Positions 5,765 through 12,227 of a stretch of DNA of 12,347 nt are shown here, piece by piece (within the stretch, counting starts at the first letter, position 1; each line of letters starts with the position of its first letter). The notes beneath the pieces were generated by a model. The model did no database searches and had not been told where the DNA came from. It saw nothing but the letters and a program-made list of their open reading frames with translations. Both the position numbers and the translations under genes were made by a program. The DNA is from JACPTG01 sp964504135 (GTDB lineage: Archaea; Nanobdellota; Nanobdellia; Woesearchaeales; UBA10216). The stretch lies in assembly GCA_964504135.1 (NCBI GenBank), contig CAZDCW010000039.1, forward strand, positions 1 through 12,347. The letters are read 5' to 3'.

Positions 5765-7996
5765 ATGCGGCTTAAGACGCTAAAGCTCAACAACATCCGC
5801 AGCTACTCTGACGGTATAATACACTTTCCAGCAGGCAGCACACTGTTAAGCGGTGACATCGGCAGCGGCAAGACAAGCATCCTTCTTTCCATAGAGTTCG
5901 CGCTCTTCGGATTTGCCGGCAACGTTGATGGAAATGCCCTGCTCAGAAACGGAAAGCCTGCAGGCTTTGTTGAGCTGGCCTTTGAAGTTGACGGCAAAGA
6001 GGTGGTGGTCAGGAGGCATCTGCGAAGGCTGAAGGACGCTGTCAGGCAGGAGTCAGGGTATGTTCTGGTAGATGGGCAGAAATACAACGGAACTCCTGTT
6101 GAACTCAAGGCGCGCATATTGGGCCTGCTTGGCTATCCGAAGGAACTGCTTACCAGGCGCTCCCTCATCTACAGGTACACGGTCTACACCCCCCAGGAGG
6201 AGATGAAGCTTATAATGACTGACGGAAACTCGGCAAGGCTTGACACACTCCGCAAGGTCTTCCAGATAGACAAGTACAAGCGCGTGAAAGACAATGCTGA
6301 GACCGTGCTAAGGATTCTAAGGCAAAGGGTGGCTGAAGACTCTGCACGCGCAGAAGGCCTCGCTGACCTGCGAAAGAAGCATTCTGAACTCTCCGACATT
6401 GCCACCGAAACCTCTGGAAGGCTGGAATTGCTGGATAAACAACTTCAAACCCTGGAAGCCTCAATTTCATCCCAAAGGAAACTTTACGACTCACTTTACG
6501 CGCAGGAAAAGGTGCTGGCTGAACACAGAAGACATTTTGAAGTCGCAAACGCCAAGGCTGAATCCCATCGCAGGCAGGCCTCATCAGCAACATCCGAGCT
6601 CCAGTCTGCAGCCGCAGACCTCGCCGCATACCGCTCAAGCCTGGCCAAGGCCCAGTCGCTCTATTCTGAATTCGGACAACTTTACAATGCGGCCTTAACC
6701 ATGCTGTCAAAACTCGAGTCAGGGCTCAAGGCAAAATCAGAGCTTTCAGAAGCGCAAAAGAATGCCCAGGACGAGCTTGGAAAGAGCGAGGCAGAATTGA
6801 AGAAGCTTGAATATGTAATTGAAGAATGCAGAAAAGCCGCTGAAGCCATCTCATTACTGGGAACCTGCCCAACCTGCATGCAGCCAGTCCCTGAAGAGCA
6901 CAAGCAGAGAATACGGGCCCAGGAATCCAGCAAAATCAAGGCTTCAAGAAGTGAATTTGCGCTGCACCTCTCAAAAAAAGACTCGCTCAGGCAAAAGCTT
7001 GCAGGGCTGAGGGAAGAAATTGAAAGGCTAAATGAAAATGCGCGGTCAGCCGCAAGCCTCTCGGCAGAGGTCGCCCAATTCAGGGATACGGCTGAAAGCA
7101 TTGGAATCTCAACCGCACCAGTGGAAAGCGCTGCGGATATGCCCAAACTCAGGGAAGTCCACAGGCAAATACGGGCAGCCTCTCACATCCCCCAACTCGT
7201 CCTGGAAAAGGAAAGGCTGAAAAAATTGCTTGAGGAAAGGCGTGCCGCCTGCATTAAGGATGCGGCTGCCTTTGAGGCCCAGGCTGAAAAATCCAAGGCT
7301 GACATTGCAAGCCTTTCAGGACTGGAAAAGGAGTTCTCAGAGTGCAGGTCAGCCCTGGACTCGTTGCTCTCCAGGGAGAAGCACCTGGCAGCTGAAAAAG
7401 CAGCCCTGGCCGCAGACCTCGCATCCAGCAGAAGGAATATTCAGCAGCTGCAGGCTGAGATAGACAAAAAGCAGGAACTGGAAAGGCAGATGGAGTCCGC
7501 CAGGAAAGTCGCATTCTGGCTGGATGAGCACTTCATCAGCCTTGCAGGCGTAATGGAACGCAGCGTAATGCTAAGGGTCCACAGCGAATTCAACTCCTTC
7601 TTCCAGAAATGGTTCTCGCTCCTGATTGACGACCAGTCCCTCAGCATACGGCTTGACGAGGAGTTTTCCCCAGTAATAGAGCAGGACGGGTATGAAATGA
7701 CATATGACAACCTATCCGGAGGCGAGCGCACAAGCTGCGCATTAGCCTACAGGCTGGCGCTAAACCGGGCAATAAATGACGTAGTGAGCACAGTCAAGAC
7801 AAGGGACCTGCTGATTCTTGACGAACCCACTGAAGGATTCTCAAGCCAGCAGCTCGACAGAATACGGGACGTGCTGGGACAGCTCGGCATAGCACAGATA
7901 ATAATCGTAAGCCACGAGCCAAAGATAGAAGGCTACGTTGACAATGTAATCAGGGTGCTGAAAGAAGAGCATGCCAGCAGGATTGCAAATCTGTGA
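5765..7996 (+). CDS. rad50: Rad50-type ABC ATPase of double-strand break repair
   Basis: 743 residues with the full Rad50 architecture. Walker A is GDIGSGKTS (30-38, K36), with the Q-loop at Q144. Two long coiled-coil arms (about 155-355 and 385-590) flank a zinc hook CPTC (368-371) almost exactly at the centre. The ABC signature LSGGE is at 650-654, Walker B LLILDEP at 682-688 (D686, E687), and the switch His is H717 in VSHEP. The hook dimerises two Rad50 molecules through one zinc, and the heads clamp DNA with Mre11 in the nucleus-free archaeal cell. It is somewhat shorter than well-studied archaeal Rad50 (about 880 residues), so the arms are short. Unusually, no mre11, herA or nurA gene is next to it. 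SbcC or another SMC-like protein is less likely, because the single centred CxxC hook and overall length fit archaeal Rad50 better. Confidence 0.93.
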   Translation: MRLKTLKLNNIRSYSDGIIHFPAGSTLLSGDIGSGKTSILLSIEFALFGFAGNVDGNALLRNGKPAGFVELAFEVDGKEVVVRRHLRRLKDAVRQESGYVLVDGQKYNGTPVELKARILGLLGYPKELLTRRSLIYRYTVYTPQEEMKLIMTDGNSARLDTLRKVFQIDKYKRVKDNAETVLRILRQRVAEDSARAEGLADLRKKHSELSDIATETSGRLELLDKQLQTLEASISSQRKLYDSLYAQEKVLAEHRRHFEVANAKAESHRRQASSATSELQSAAADLAAYRSSLAKAQSLYSEFGQLYNAALTMLSKLESGLKAKSELSEAQKNAQDELGKSEAELKKLEYVIEECRKAAEAISLLGTCPTCMQPVPEEHKQRIRAQESSKIKASRSEFALHLSKKDSLRQKLAGLREEIERLNENARSAASLSAEVAQFRDTAESIGISTAPVESAADMPKLREVHRQIRAASHIPQLVLEKERLKKLLEERRAACIKDAAAFEAQAEKSKADIASLSGLEKEFSECRSALDSLLSREKHLAAEKAALAADLASSRRNIQQLQAEIDKKQELERQMESARKVAFWLDEHFISLAGVMERSVMLRVHSEFNSFFQKWFSLLIDDQSLSIRLDEEFSPVIEQDGYEMTYDNLSGGERTSCALAYRLALNRAINDVVSTVKTRDLLILDEPTEGFSSQQLDRIRDVLGQLGIAQIIIVSHEPKIEGYVDNVIRVLKEEHASRIANL

Positions 7997-7999
7997 AAA

Positions 8000-8009
8000 A
8001 ATATATAAA
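8000..8009 (+). promoter_or_regulatory. TATA box for the helical-repeat gene
   Basis: AATATATAAA immediately after the rad50 stop, centred about 28 nt before the ATG at 8033. Confidence 0.7.
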
Positions 8010-8032
8010 GATAGGAATTCCCGGCTGTCCTT

Positions 8033-8875
8033 ATGCTGCAACTGTTTGCCCGCCGCGGTAAGGATAGCAGGCAGCCAACGCCCCAGCCATTACCAGACTA
8101 TGAAAATGCGCAGAATGCAGGTTTTGCACTTTCTGAAATCCCAACTTATGGAATTGCTGAAATAACAAGGCGCGCGGCAGCAGGAATCCCGCGGTACATG
8201 GACATACTAAGCGCATTAAATTTTGGAACGGAAACAGGGCTTTTTTCCCAGAGTTCCATTGATTGGCTGGACCAGCGACATACAGCCCAATCTGTTGTGG
8301 ACAGCCTATTCAGAGTGTCGGAAAACGGGCCTGGGCCTAGTGAATATCTCCAGAAAGGCCTGGACATGGGCCTGTATTCCCCCGAGCACATCAAGGCGCA
8401 CGAGAAATTGTACTGGGCATCATTGGAATTGAAGGTTCCCGAATATGTAGTTTCGGAAGGGCTGGCTTCTGTAGCGCAGAATTCAGAGTACTGGCTTGAA
8501 AAATTCAGGCAGTTTGGAACAGCCGAAGGCGTGCTGGCGGCTGCCCAGAGACTGCACACTACAAAAAGCGCTATTTCCGCCCTGGATGATTTACGTTGGG
8601 AAAGAGCGCCTTACGACGAGCTTGCCGGAAGAATTGAATTGGGGCTTGCGAACAGCCTCTACACACCTGAAATAGTAACCCTCAGGCGGGAAAACACCCT
8701 GGTGTTGCTTTCTTCCAACCTGATTTCAGGTGTTTTGTATTCAGGGTTGGGCAGAGTCCAAGGCACTCCTGCGCACAAATACGCCCTTGAAAATGGAATA
8801 CTTACAGAGGCAAACATTGCAGCCGCTGAACTTCTATACCAGCATAATACGCTTGCCGGGCTAGCCCGAGCTTAG
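8033..8875 (+). CDS. Unrecognised all-helical protein with an internal repeat
   Basis: 280 residues; I do not recognise the family. It has no signal peptide or membrane span and looks entirely alpha-helical. At least four stretches share a pattern of a helix, a small-residue turn, then (G/S)(L/I)(F/Y/L)(S/T) followed by a PE-, QS- or EA-type start of a helix with Ile/Val two or three later: ETGLFSQSSIDWL (67-79), DMGLYSPEHIKAHEKLYWA (111-129), ANSLYTPEIVTLRRENTL (206-223) and ENGILTEANIAAAELLYQ (253-270). This suggests a solenoid of helical hairpins, as in protein-binding scaffolds, but the copies are too diverged to assign by eye. The first 40 residues are Pro/Gln-rich and probably flexible. 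It has a clear TATA box and stands alone between rad50 and the tRNA. The ORF being real is likely; function unknown. Confidence 0.78.
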   Translation: MLQLFARRGKDSRQPTPQPLPDYENAQNAGFALSEIPTYGIAEITRRAAAGIPRYMDILSALNFGTETGLFSQSSIDWLDQRHTAQSVVDSLFRVSENGPGPSEYLQKGLDMGLYSPEHIKAHEKLYWASLELKVPEYVVSEGLASVAQNSEYWLEKFRQFGTAEGVLAAAQRLHTTKSAISALDDLRWERAPYDELAGRIELGLANSLYTPEIVTLRRENTLVLLSSNLISGVLYSGLGRVQGTPAHKYALENGILTEANIAAAELLYQHNTLAGLARA

Positions 8876-8905
8876 ATTATGCAATTGGCAATCCTGCTCT
8901 CTAAA

Positions 8906-8915
8906 GCTTTAAATA
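8906..8915 (+). promoter_or_regulatory. TATA box for tRNA-Pro
   Basis: GCTTTAAATA centred about 31 nt upstream of the mature tRNA 5' end, which leaves room for a few nucleotides of 5' leader to be removed by RNase P. Confidence 0.6.
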
Positions 8916-8941
8916 GCCATTGGCCTGTGCCCCTCCAGTTC

Positions 8942-9016
8942 GGGGCCGTAGTGTAGCTTGGTCTATCACTCCACCTTGGGGTGGTGGTAACCCCGGTTCA
9001 AATCCGGGCGGTCCCA
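8942..9016 (+). tRNA. tRNA-Pro (anticodon GGG)
   Basis: A 75-nt cloverleaf can be folded. The acceptor is GGGGCCG (8942-8948) with CGGTCCC (9009-9015, one G-U pair) and discriminator A at 9016. The D arm lies at 8951-8969. The anticodon stem CCACC/GGTGG (8971-8975/8983-8987) closes the loop TTGGGGT, with anticodon GGG at 8978-8980. The variable loop is TAAC, and the T arm is CCCGG-TTCAAAT-CCGGG (8992-9008). There is no intron, and the CCA end is not encoded. It reads proline CCC and CCU codons. Its last 20 nt, from the T-loop TTC to the discriminator base, are repeated exactly 1423 nt downstream (10420-10439). That makes this gene the likely target of an integration event. Confidence 0.95.
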
Positions 9017-9075
9017 CTATTAGTTTATGGTTCGGGGTTTGTGGTTCTGAAACTGGCGGTTCCGTGTGGGATTTA
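8997..9075 (+). repeat. Direct repeat copy 1 (attL-like), starting in the tRNA-Pro T-loop
   Basis: 79 nt that recur at 10420-10498. By hand alignment 73 of 79 positions match. The differences are at 9020, 9050, 9056, 9057, 9063 and 9066, all outside the tRNA. Identity begins exactly at TTCAAAT of the T-loop and continues 59 nt past the discriminator base. Start in a tRNA T-loop plus direct orientation is the standard look of an attachment site left by a tyrosine recombinase. Confidence 0.85.
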
Positions 9076-9124
9076 TCTGAATATTCATTACAAATGCACA
9101 GAATTGTTCATCAGTAATGAAAAC

Positions 9125-9134
9125 CTTTAAATAC
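9125..9134 (+). promoter_or_regulatory. TATA box of the ATPase gene, inside a short dyad
   Basis: CTTTAAATAC, centred about 26 nt before the ATG at 9156. It overlaps the inverted repeat CCTTTA (9124-9129) / TAAAGG (9135-9140) with a 5-nt spacer. A dimeric repressor bound there would block TBP, so autoregulation is possible but not shown. Confidence 0.6.
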
Positions 9135-9155
9135 TAAAGGAATAATCCGCTAACC

Positions 9156-10406
9156 ATGATACTTAAGGATGCATTAAGGGGCATTGCGCGATCCCAAAGG
9201 GAAGCATTGCTTTCAATGGACAATGGGGTGGAACGTGAGTCTCTTAAGAAAATAGCGATGAACTCCCCTTTTGCAATGATTATATCAGGCATTAGAAGAT
9301 GCGGAAAGAGTACTTTGCTCAAACAGATTTCCAGAAAGCTTGATACTTTCTATTATTTCAATTTTGAGGATCCCCGTCTCGCAGCCTTTGAAGTGGAAGA
9401 TTTCCAGAAGCTTAACGAAGTCTTTGAGGAAGAATTTGGAAAATGCGATTACTACCTTCTTGATGAAATACAGAATGTTAAAGGCTGGGAGCTTTTCGTG
9501 AGGTCAATGCTGGACAGGCGGGGACGTTTTGTCATTACAGGCTCAAACGCTTCTTTGCTAAGCAGGGAACTCGGAACCAGGCTGACCGGGAGGCATATAA
9601 GATATGAGCTTTTTCCATTCTCCTTCAAGGAATTCCTTTCTTTTAACAAATTTCGACCGGATGAAAGTTCGTTCTCGGACTATCTGAATAGAGGAGGTTT
9701 CCCTGATTATCTACGATTTACAAGGCCTGATGTGCTACAGGAGCTTTTGAATGACGTGATTGCAAGGGATATAATTGTGAGGCGCGGCATTAGGAATGTG
9801 CAGGTTGTAAGGGAGCTGGCGATTTATCTCATTACCAACATCGGGAAGGAATTTTCTTATAACGCTCTGAAAAAGCTGTTTATGCTGGGCTCAGTAAACA
9901 GCGCGATAAGCTTTGTCTCCTCTTTTGAAGAGAGCTATCTCTTTTTTACAGTTCCAAGGTTTGACTATTCCTTCAAAAGCCAGATTGTAAGCCCAAAGAA
10001 AATTTATTGCATTGACAATGGCTTAGCTGTTGTCAACTCTGCTTCGTTCTCAGGGGATAGAGGAAGACTGCTTGAAAATGCGGTTTTCCTTGAGCTTAGG
10101 AGGAGGCATAAGGAGATTTTTTACTTCAGGGGCAATGGCGAGTGCGATTTCCTTGTGAAAGAAGCTGGCAAAATTGTTGAGGCAGTGCAGGTGTGTTGGG
10201 AACTGAATAGCGACAATACCAAGCACGAGCTTGAAGGTCTTCATGAGGCGGCCATGAAATCAGGGGTAAAGCGTGGCTTGGTTCTTACATTCTCGCAGGA
10301 GGACAAGCTAGATTATGAAGGCATTCACGTTGCTGTTCTTCCTGTGTGGAAGTGGATGGCAGCTCTTGTCATTGGGGAAAATTCTGAAAAAACGTGGAAA
10401 AGATAA
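9156..10406 (+). CDS. COG1373-type ATPase (AAA_14 plus DUF4143)
   Basis: 416 residues in two parts. The N-terminal ATPase has Walker A GIRRCGKST (45-53, K51), Walker B YYLLDEIQN (99-107, D103 and E104) and the family-typical sensor region ITGSNASLLSRELGTRLTGR (127-146), followed by FPFSFKEFL and GGFPDYLR (180-187). The C-terminal DUF4143 part has LLENAVFLELRRR (305-317) and then YFRGNGECDFLV with D331, and E342 and Q345 in VEAVQVCWEL. That D...E..Q layout recalls a PD-(D/E)XK nuclease core, but the usual Lys is replaced by Gln, as is common in this family, so cleavage activity is doubtful. These ATPases are abundant and patchily distributed in archaea, and their function is unsettled. This copy is the only gene between the tRNA-Pro direct repeats and appears to be their cargo. 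Confidence 0.92.
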   Translation: MILKDALRGIARSQREALLSMDNGVERESLKKIAMNSPFAMIISGIRRCGKSTLLKQISRKLDTFYYFNFEDPRLAAFEVEDFQKLNEVFEEEFGKCDYYLLDEIQNVKGWELFVRSMLDRRGRFVITGSNASLLSRELGTRLTGRHIRYELFPFSFKEFLSFNKFRPDESSFSDYLNRGGFPDYLRFTRPDVLQELLNDVIARDIIVRRGIRNVQVVRELAIYLITNIGKEFSYNALKKLFMLGSVNSAISFVSSFEESYLFFTVPRFDYSFKSQIVSPKKIYCIDNGLAVVNSASFSGDRGRLLENAVFLELRRRHKEIFYFRGNGECDFLVKEAGKIVEAVQVCWELNSDNTKHELEGLHEAAMKSGVKRGLVLTFSQEDKLDYEGIHVAVLPVWKWMAALVIGENSEKTWKR

Positions 10407-10419
10407 AAAGAAGGAAAGA

Positions 10420-10498
10420 TTCAAATCCGGGCGGTCCCACTAATAGTTTATGGTTCGGGGTTTGTGGTTCTGGAACTGCGGGTTCTGTCTGGGATTTA
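10420..10498 (+). repeat. Direct repeat copy 2 (attR-like)
   Basis: Second copy of the tRNA-Pro 3' end (TTCAAATCCGGGCGGTCCCA at 10420-10439) plus 59 nt of flank. It starts 14 nt after the ATPase stop codon. The 5' half of the T stem, the anticodon arm and the D arm are absent, so this is not a second tRNA gene. The 20 tRNA-derived bases are identical in both copies. Confidence 0.85.
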
Positions 10499-10503
10499 AG
10501 CAA

Positions 10504-10547
10504 GCATCAGCTTGAGGAAGCAATACACAAGCTGATAGCAGTTTTTT
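10504..10547 (+). terminator. Hairpin plus T-run, terminator-like
   Basis: ATCAGCTTG (10506-10514) pairs perfectly with CAAGCTGAT (10528-10536) around a 13-nt loop, followed 5 nt later by TTTTTT (10542-10547). It could end transcription from the ATPase gene just past the attR-like repeat. Archaeal termination needs mainly the T-tract, so the role of the stem is uncertain. Confidence 0.45.
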
Positions 10548-10592
10548 CCAGGCTAACCGCATAGGCAAGTAAGCTGTAAAAGCACGCAAAAC

Positions 10593-10603
10593 AATATATT
10601 TAA
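10593..10603 (+). promoter_or_regulatory. TATA box for the small membrane protein gene
   Basis: AATATATTTAA centred about 30 nt before the ATG at 10628. Confidence 0.6.
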
Positions 10604-10627
10604 TAATGAATCAGCAACAGACAGACC

Positions 10628-11095
10628 ATGCTTAGAAGAAGAGGCTTGTTCCAGTCCATTGTGATTCTAACTGTATTGTCAGCCATAATTCTGGCAAGCG
10701 TAAGTTTTATCGATGGCAAACATTGGATTGGAACTATTCTTGTTTTTCTTGGAATTGGGCACATAATGATTCTGAACGCCCTTGAACGGGCATCATACAA
10801 GGCTGTCCTGCCTGACATAGTATTTGGATTAGTGGATAATGGATTGCTTGTTGCTGGAGCAGTCATAGGAGCAGAATTTGCAGGCATATTCGGAGCTGTA
10901 GTTGGAGCTGCGGCGATGAACACGGTAACTGACGGGCTTGCAGGGCTTTTTGAGGGGGTAGCTGTCGAACATTTAAGAAGCCAAAAAATCAGGCAAAAAA
11001 GAACTGCATTAACCACATCAATAGGAAAAATGGCAGGATGCCTGATTGGAGCCGGAGCAGCATTAATCCTGTTCTGGAACATACTTGGATTTTGA
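10628..11095 (+). CDS. Small polytopic membrane protein, possibly VIT/CCC1-like
   Basis: 155 residues. Predicted membrane spans lie at about 8-27, 33-51, 62-82, 84-104 and 130-150, separated by a charged loop EHLRSQKIRQKRTA (114-127). The central part FGLVDNGLLVAGAVIG (66-81), Gly/Ala-rich helices, then TDGLAGLFEGVAVE (101-114), recalls the 'GLxDGL' helix and acidic residues of the VIT1/CCC1 iron-manganese transporter family. However, the protein is shorter than those (usually over 200 residues), and the match is by eye only. It starts with Arg residues and has no cleavable signal. Its TATA box lies just downstream of the tRNA-Pro-flanked island, so it probably belongs to the chromosomal backbone. 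A real gene is likely; the family is a suggestion. Confidence 0.72.
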   Translation: MLRRRGLFQSIVILTVLSAIILASVSFIDGKHWIGTILVFLGIGHIMILNALERASYKAVLPDIVFGLVDNGLLVAGAVIGAEFAGIFGAVVGAAAMNTVTDGLAGLFEGVAVEHLRSQKIRQKRTALTTSIGKMAGCLIGAGAALILFWNILGF

Positions 11096-11119
11096 CATTA
11101 TTTTACAGATAAATTTAGT

Positions 11120-12076
11120 TCAATATCCCGCTATCTTATCAATCAGATTAGGCATACTTTCGCCTTTCATATATGCGTTTAAATTTTCACTCAGCAAATC
11201 AAGCGCCCTATCCAGATAATGCGGCGTGTCACCTGCGCTGTGGGGGGTTACTATGACATTTTGCATAATCCATAGCGGGCTTTCCGCCGGCAAAGGTTCG
11301 GTTTCAAATACATCAAGGCACGCCCCCCTTATTTTCCTGTCTCCAAGCGCGCTGATTAAATCCCGCTCAATTACCGTTTTCCCTCGACCCACATTAACAA
11401 AAAGGGCTGTTTTCTTCATTGCTCCAAAAATCCCCTTATTGAATATGCCTTTAGTTTCCTGTGTAAGGGGCAAAACTGACACCACATAGTCAGCCTTAGA
11501 CACAGCTTGCCTAAGCCTGTCTGTTTTATGCACCAGATCAAAATATTGCCCTTCCTTTCCTTTTCTGCTTATTCCTATTGTTTTGCACCCCATCGCCTTT
11601 GCAAGCAAAGCAATTCTTCCCCCGATTCTTCCTGTTCCTACTATGCAAAAAGTCTTGCCAGCAACCTCCTGTATTCCAAAATTACCACTCCATTCCTTTT
11701 TCTCCTGATTTTCTATTGAAATCTTGAGTCCACGCTCAAAAGCTAAAATCATTGCAAATGCATGCTCTGAAACGGGAATCATGTGCACTCCGCTTGAATT
11801 GGTAACTAAAATTCCGGAGTTCACAACTTCAGGCACCAAGATTTGGTCAACTCCTGCTGCAAATGAATGAATCCATTTCAAATTTGGAGAAACAAATTCC
11901 GGGCTGAAGAATGAAGGAAAACAGGCCAGGACGTCCGCCTCTTTAGACAGCTTAAGCAATTCGTCATAACCCCTGCAAACCCTTACGCTGCAGCCCTTCA
12001 GCAAGGCCTGCGCCTTTCTTTCAGGTGGAAGGATGCTTGGGTTTTTCTGATCGTAGGATATAACCAGTTTTAACAC
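11120..12076 (-). CDS. D-2-hydroxyacid dehydrogenase (NAD-dependent)
   Basis: A 2-hydroxyacid dehydrogenase that reduces a 2-oxoacid to the D-hydroxyacid (or the reverse) with NAD(P)H. Numbering from the GTG start at 12076 (318 residues): substrate-binding loop SFAAGVDQIL (71-80), Rossmann motif VGTGRIGGRIA (146-156), VNVGRGKTV with catalytic R231, DVFETEPLP with E260, and TPHSAG with H279. The Arg/Glu/His set is complete. The longer frame from an ATG at 12241 would add 55 residues, but that part is translated from inverted repeats and has no family resemblance. The GTG start instead has a good TATA box 26 nt upstream and gives a normal family length. Substrate cannot be told; glyoxylate/hydroxypyruvate, lactate and phosphoglycerate types are all possible, though no ACT domain is present. 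Confidence 0.9.
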   Translation of the reverse strand: MLKLVISYDQKNPSILPPERKAQALLKGCSVRVCRGYDELLKLSKEADVLACFPSFFSPEFVSPNLKWIHSFAAGVDQILVPEVVNSGILVTNSSGVHMIPVSEHAFAMILAFERGLKISIENQEKKEWSGNFGIQEVAGKTFCIVGTGRIGGRIALLAKAMGCKTIGISRKGKEGQYFDLVHKTDRLRQAVSKADYVVSVLPLTQETKGIFNKGIFGAMKKTALFVNVGRGKTVIERDLISALGDRKIRGACLDVFETEPLPAESPLWIMQNVIVTPHSAGDTPHYLDRALDLLSENLNAYMKGESMPNLIDKIAGY

Positions 12077-12096
12077 TATCGGGTTTTGCCCGCAAA

Positions 12097-12110
12097 GATT
12101 TATAAATATT
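12097..12110 (-). promoter_or_regulatory. TATA box for the dehydrogenase, deciding the GTG start
   Basis: On the minus strand AATATTTATAAATC; the TTTATAAA core (12099-12106) is centred about 26 nt before the GTG at 12076. It lies inside the longer frame, so a leaderless message from here excludes the upstream ATGs at 12136 and 12241. Confidence 0.65.
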
Positions 12111-12173
12111 TCTTTTAACTGTTGAAACTTGGGCATTTTCCTGCCGATGTGTGCATATGCGGGGAAATTTACA

Positions 12174-12223
12174 AATAAATTTCGCCTGGGTTTAAAACCC
12201 CGCCCTTTAGGGCGAAATTTATT
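12174..12223. repeat. Inverted repeat 1 with internal TTTA-loop hairpin
   Basis: AATAAATTTCGCC (12174-12186) is perfectly repeated in reverse complement at 12211-12223. Between them lie GGGTTT-A-AAACCC (12188-12200) and a smaller hairpin CGCCC-TTTA-GGGCG (12201-12214) that competes with the outer stem. It could form alternative structures in single-stranded DNA or RNA. Confidence 0.8.
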
Positions 12224-12227
12224 GTTC

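Larger units (their letters stand above)
9017..10439 (+). mobile_element. Putative 1.42-kb tRNA-Pro-integrated mini-island carrying one ATPase gene
   Basis: The segment is bounded by the two direct repeats (attL-like inside tRNA-Pro, attR-like at 10420-10498) and contains a single COG1373-type ATPase gene. No integrase, replication gene or toxin-antitoxin pair is visible inside. Boundaries follow the ends of the tRNA portions of the repeats; the real crossover could lie anywhere in the 79-nt identity. Alternatives are a decayed larger element, a local duplication of the tRNA end unrelated to a recombinase, or excision-incompetent cargo mobilised in trans. The repeat is seen directly; the element is an inference. 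Confidence 0.55.

Noticed and set aside
8920..9117. 65-codon open frame crossing the tRNA gene
   Set aside because: It overlaps the whole tRNA-Pro, has no recognisable motif and no promoter at the usual spacing.
9156..10406. ATPase as clearly foreign by base composition
   Set aside because: Hand counts on single 60-nt lines vary from 21 to 30 G+C within the gene, overlapping with 29 in a rad50 line, so composition is not evidence either way without a full computation.
10420..10439. Second tRNA gene
   Set aside because: Only the 3' 20 nt are present; the T-stem 5' strand, anticodon arm and D arm are missing.
10600..11082. 160-codon Ala/Pro/Thr-rich frame on the minus strand
   Set aside because: It is the mirror of the small membrane protein gene at 10628-11095, whose hydrophobic pattern and TATA box make the plus strand the coding one.
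11120..12136. Dehydrogenase start at the internal ATG at 12136
   Set aside because: The extra 20 residues do not match the family start and the best TATA box lies downstream of this ATG.
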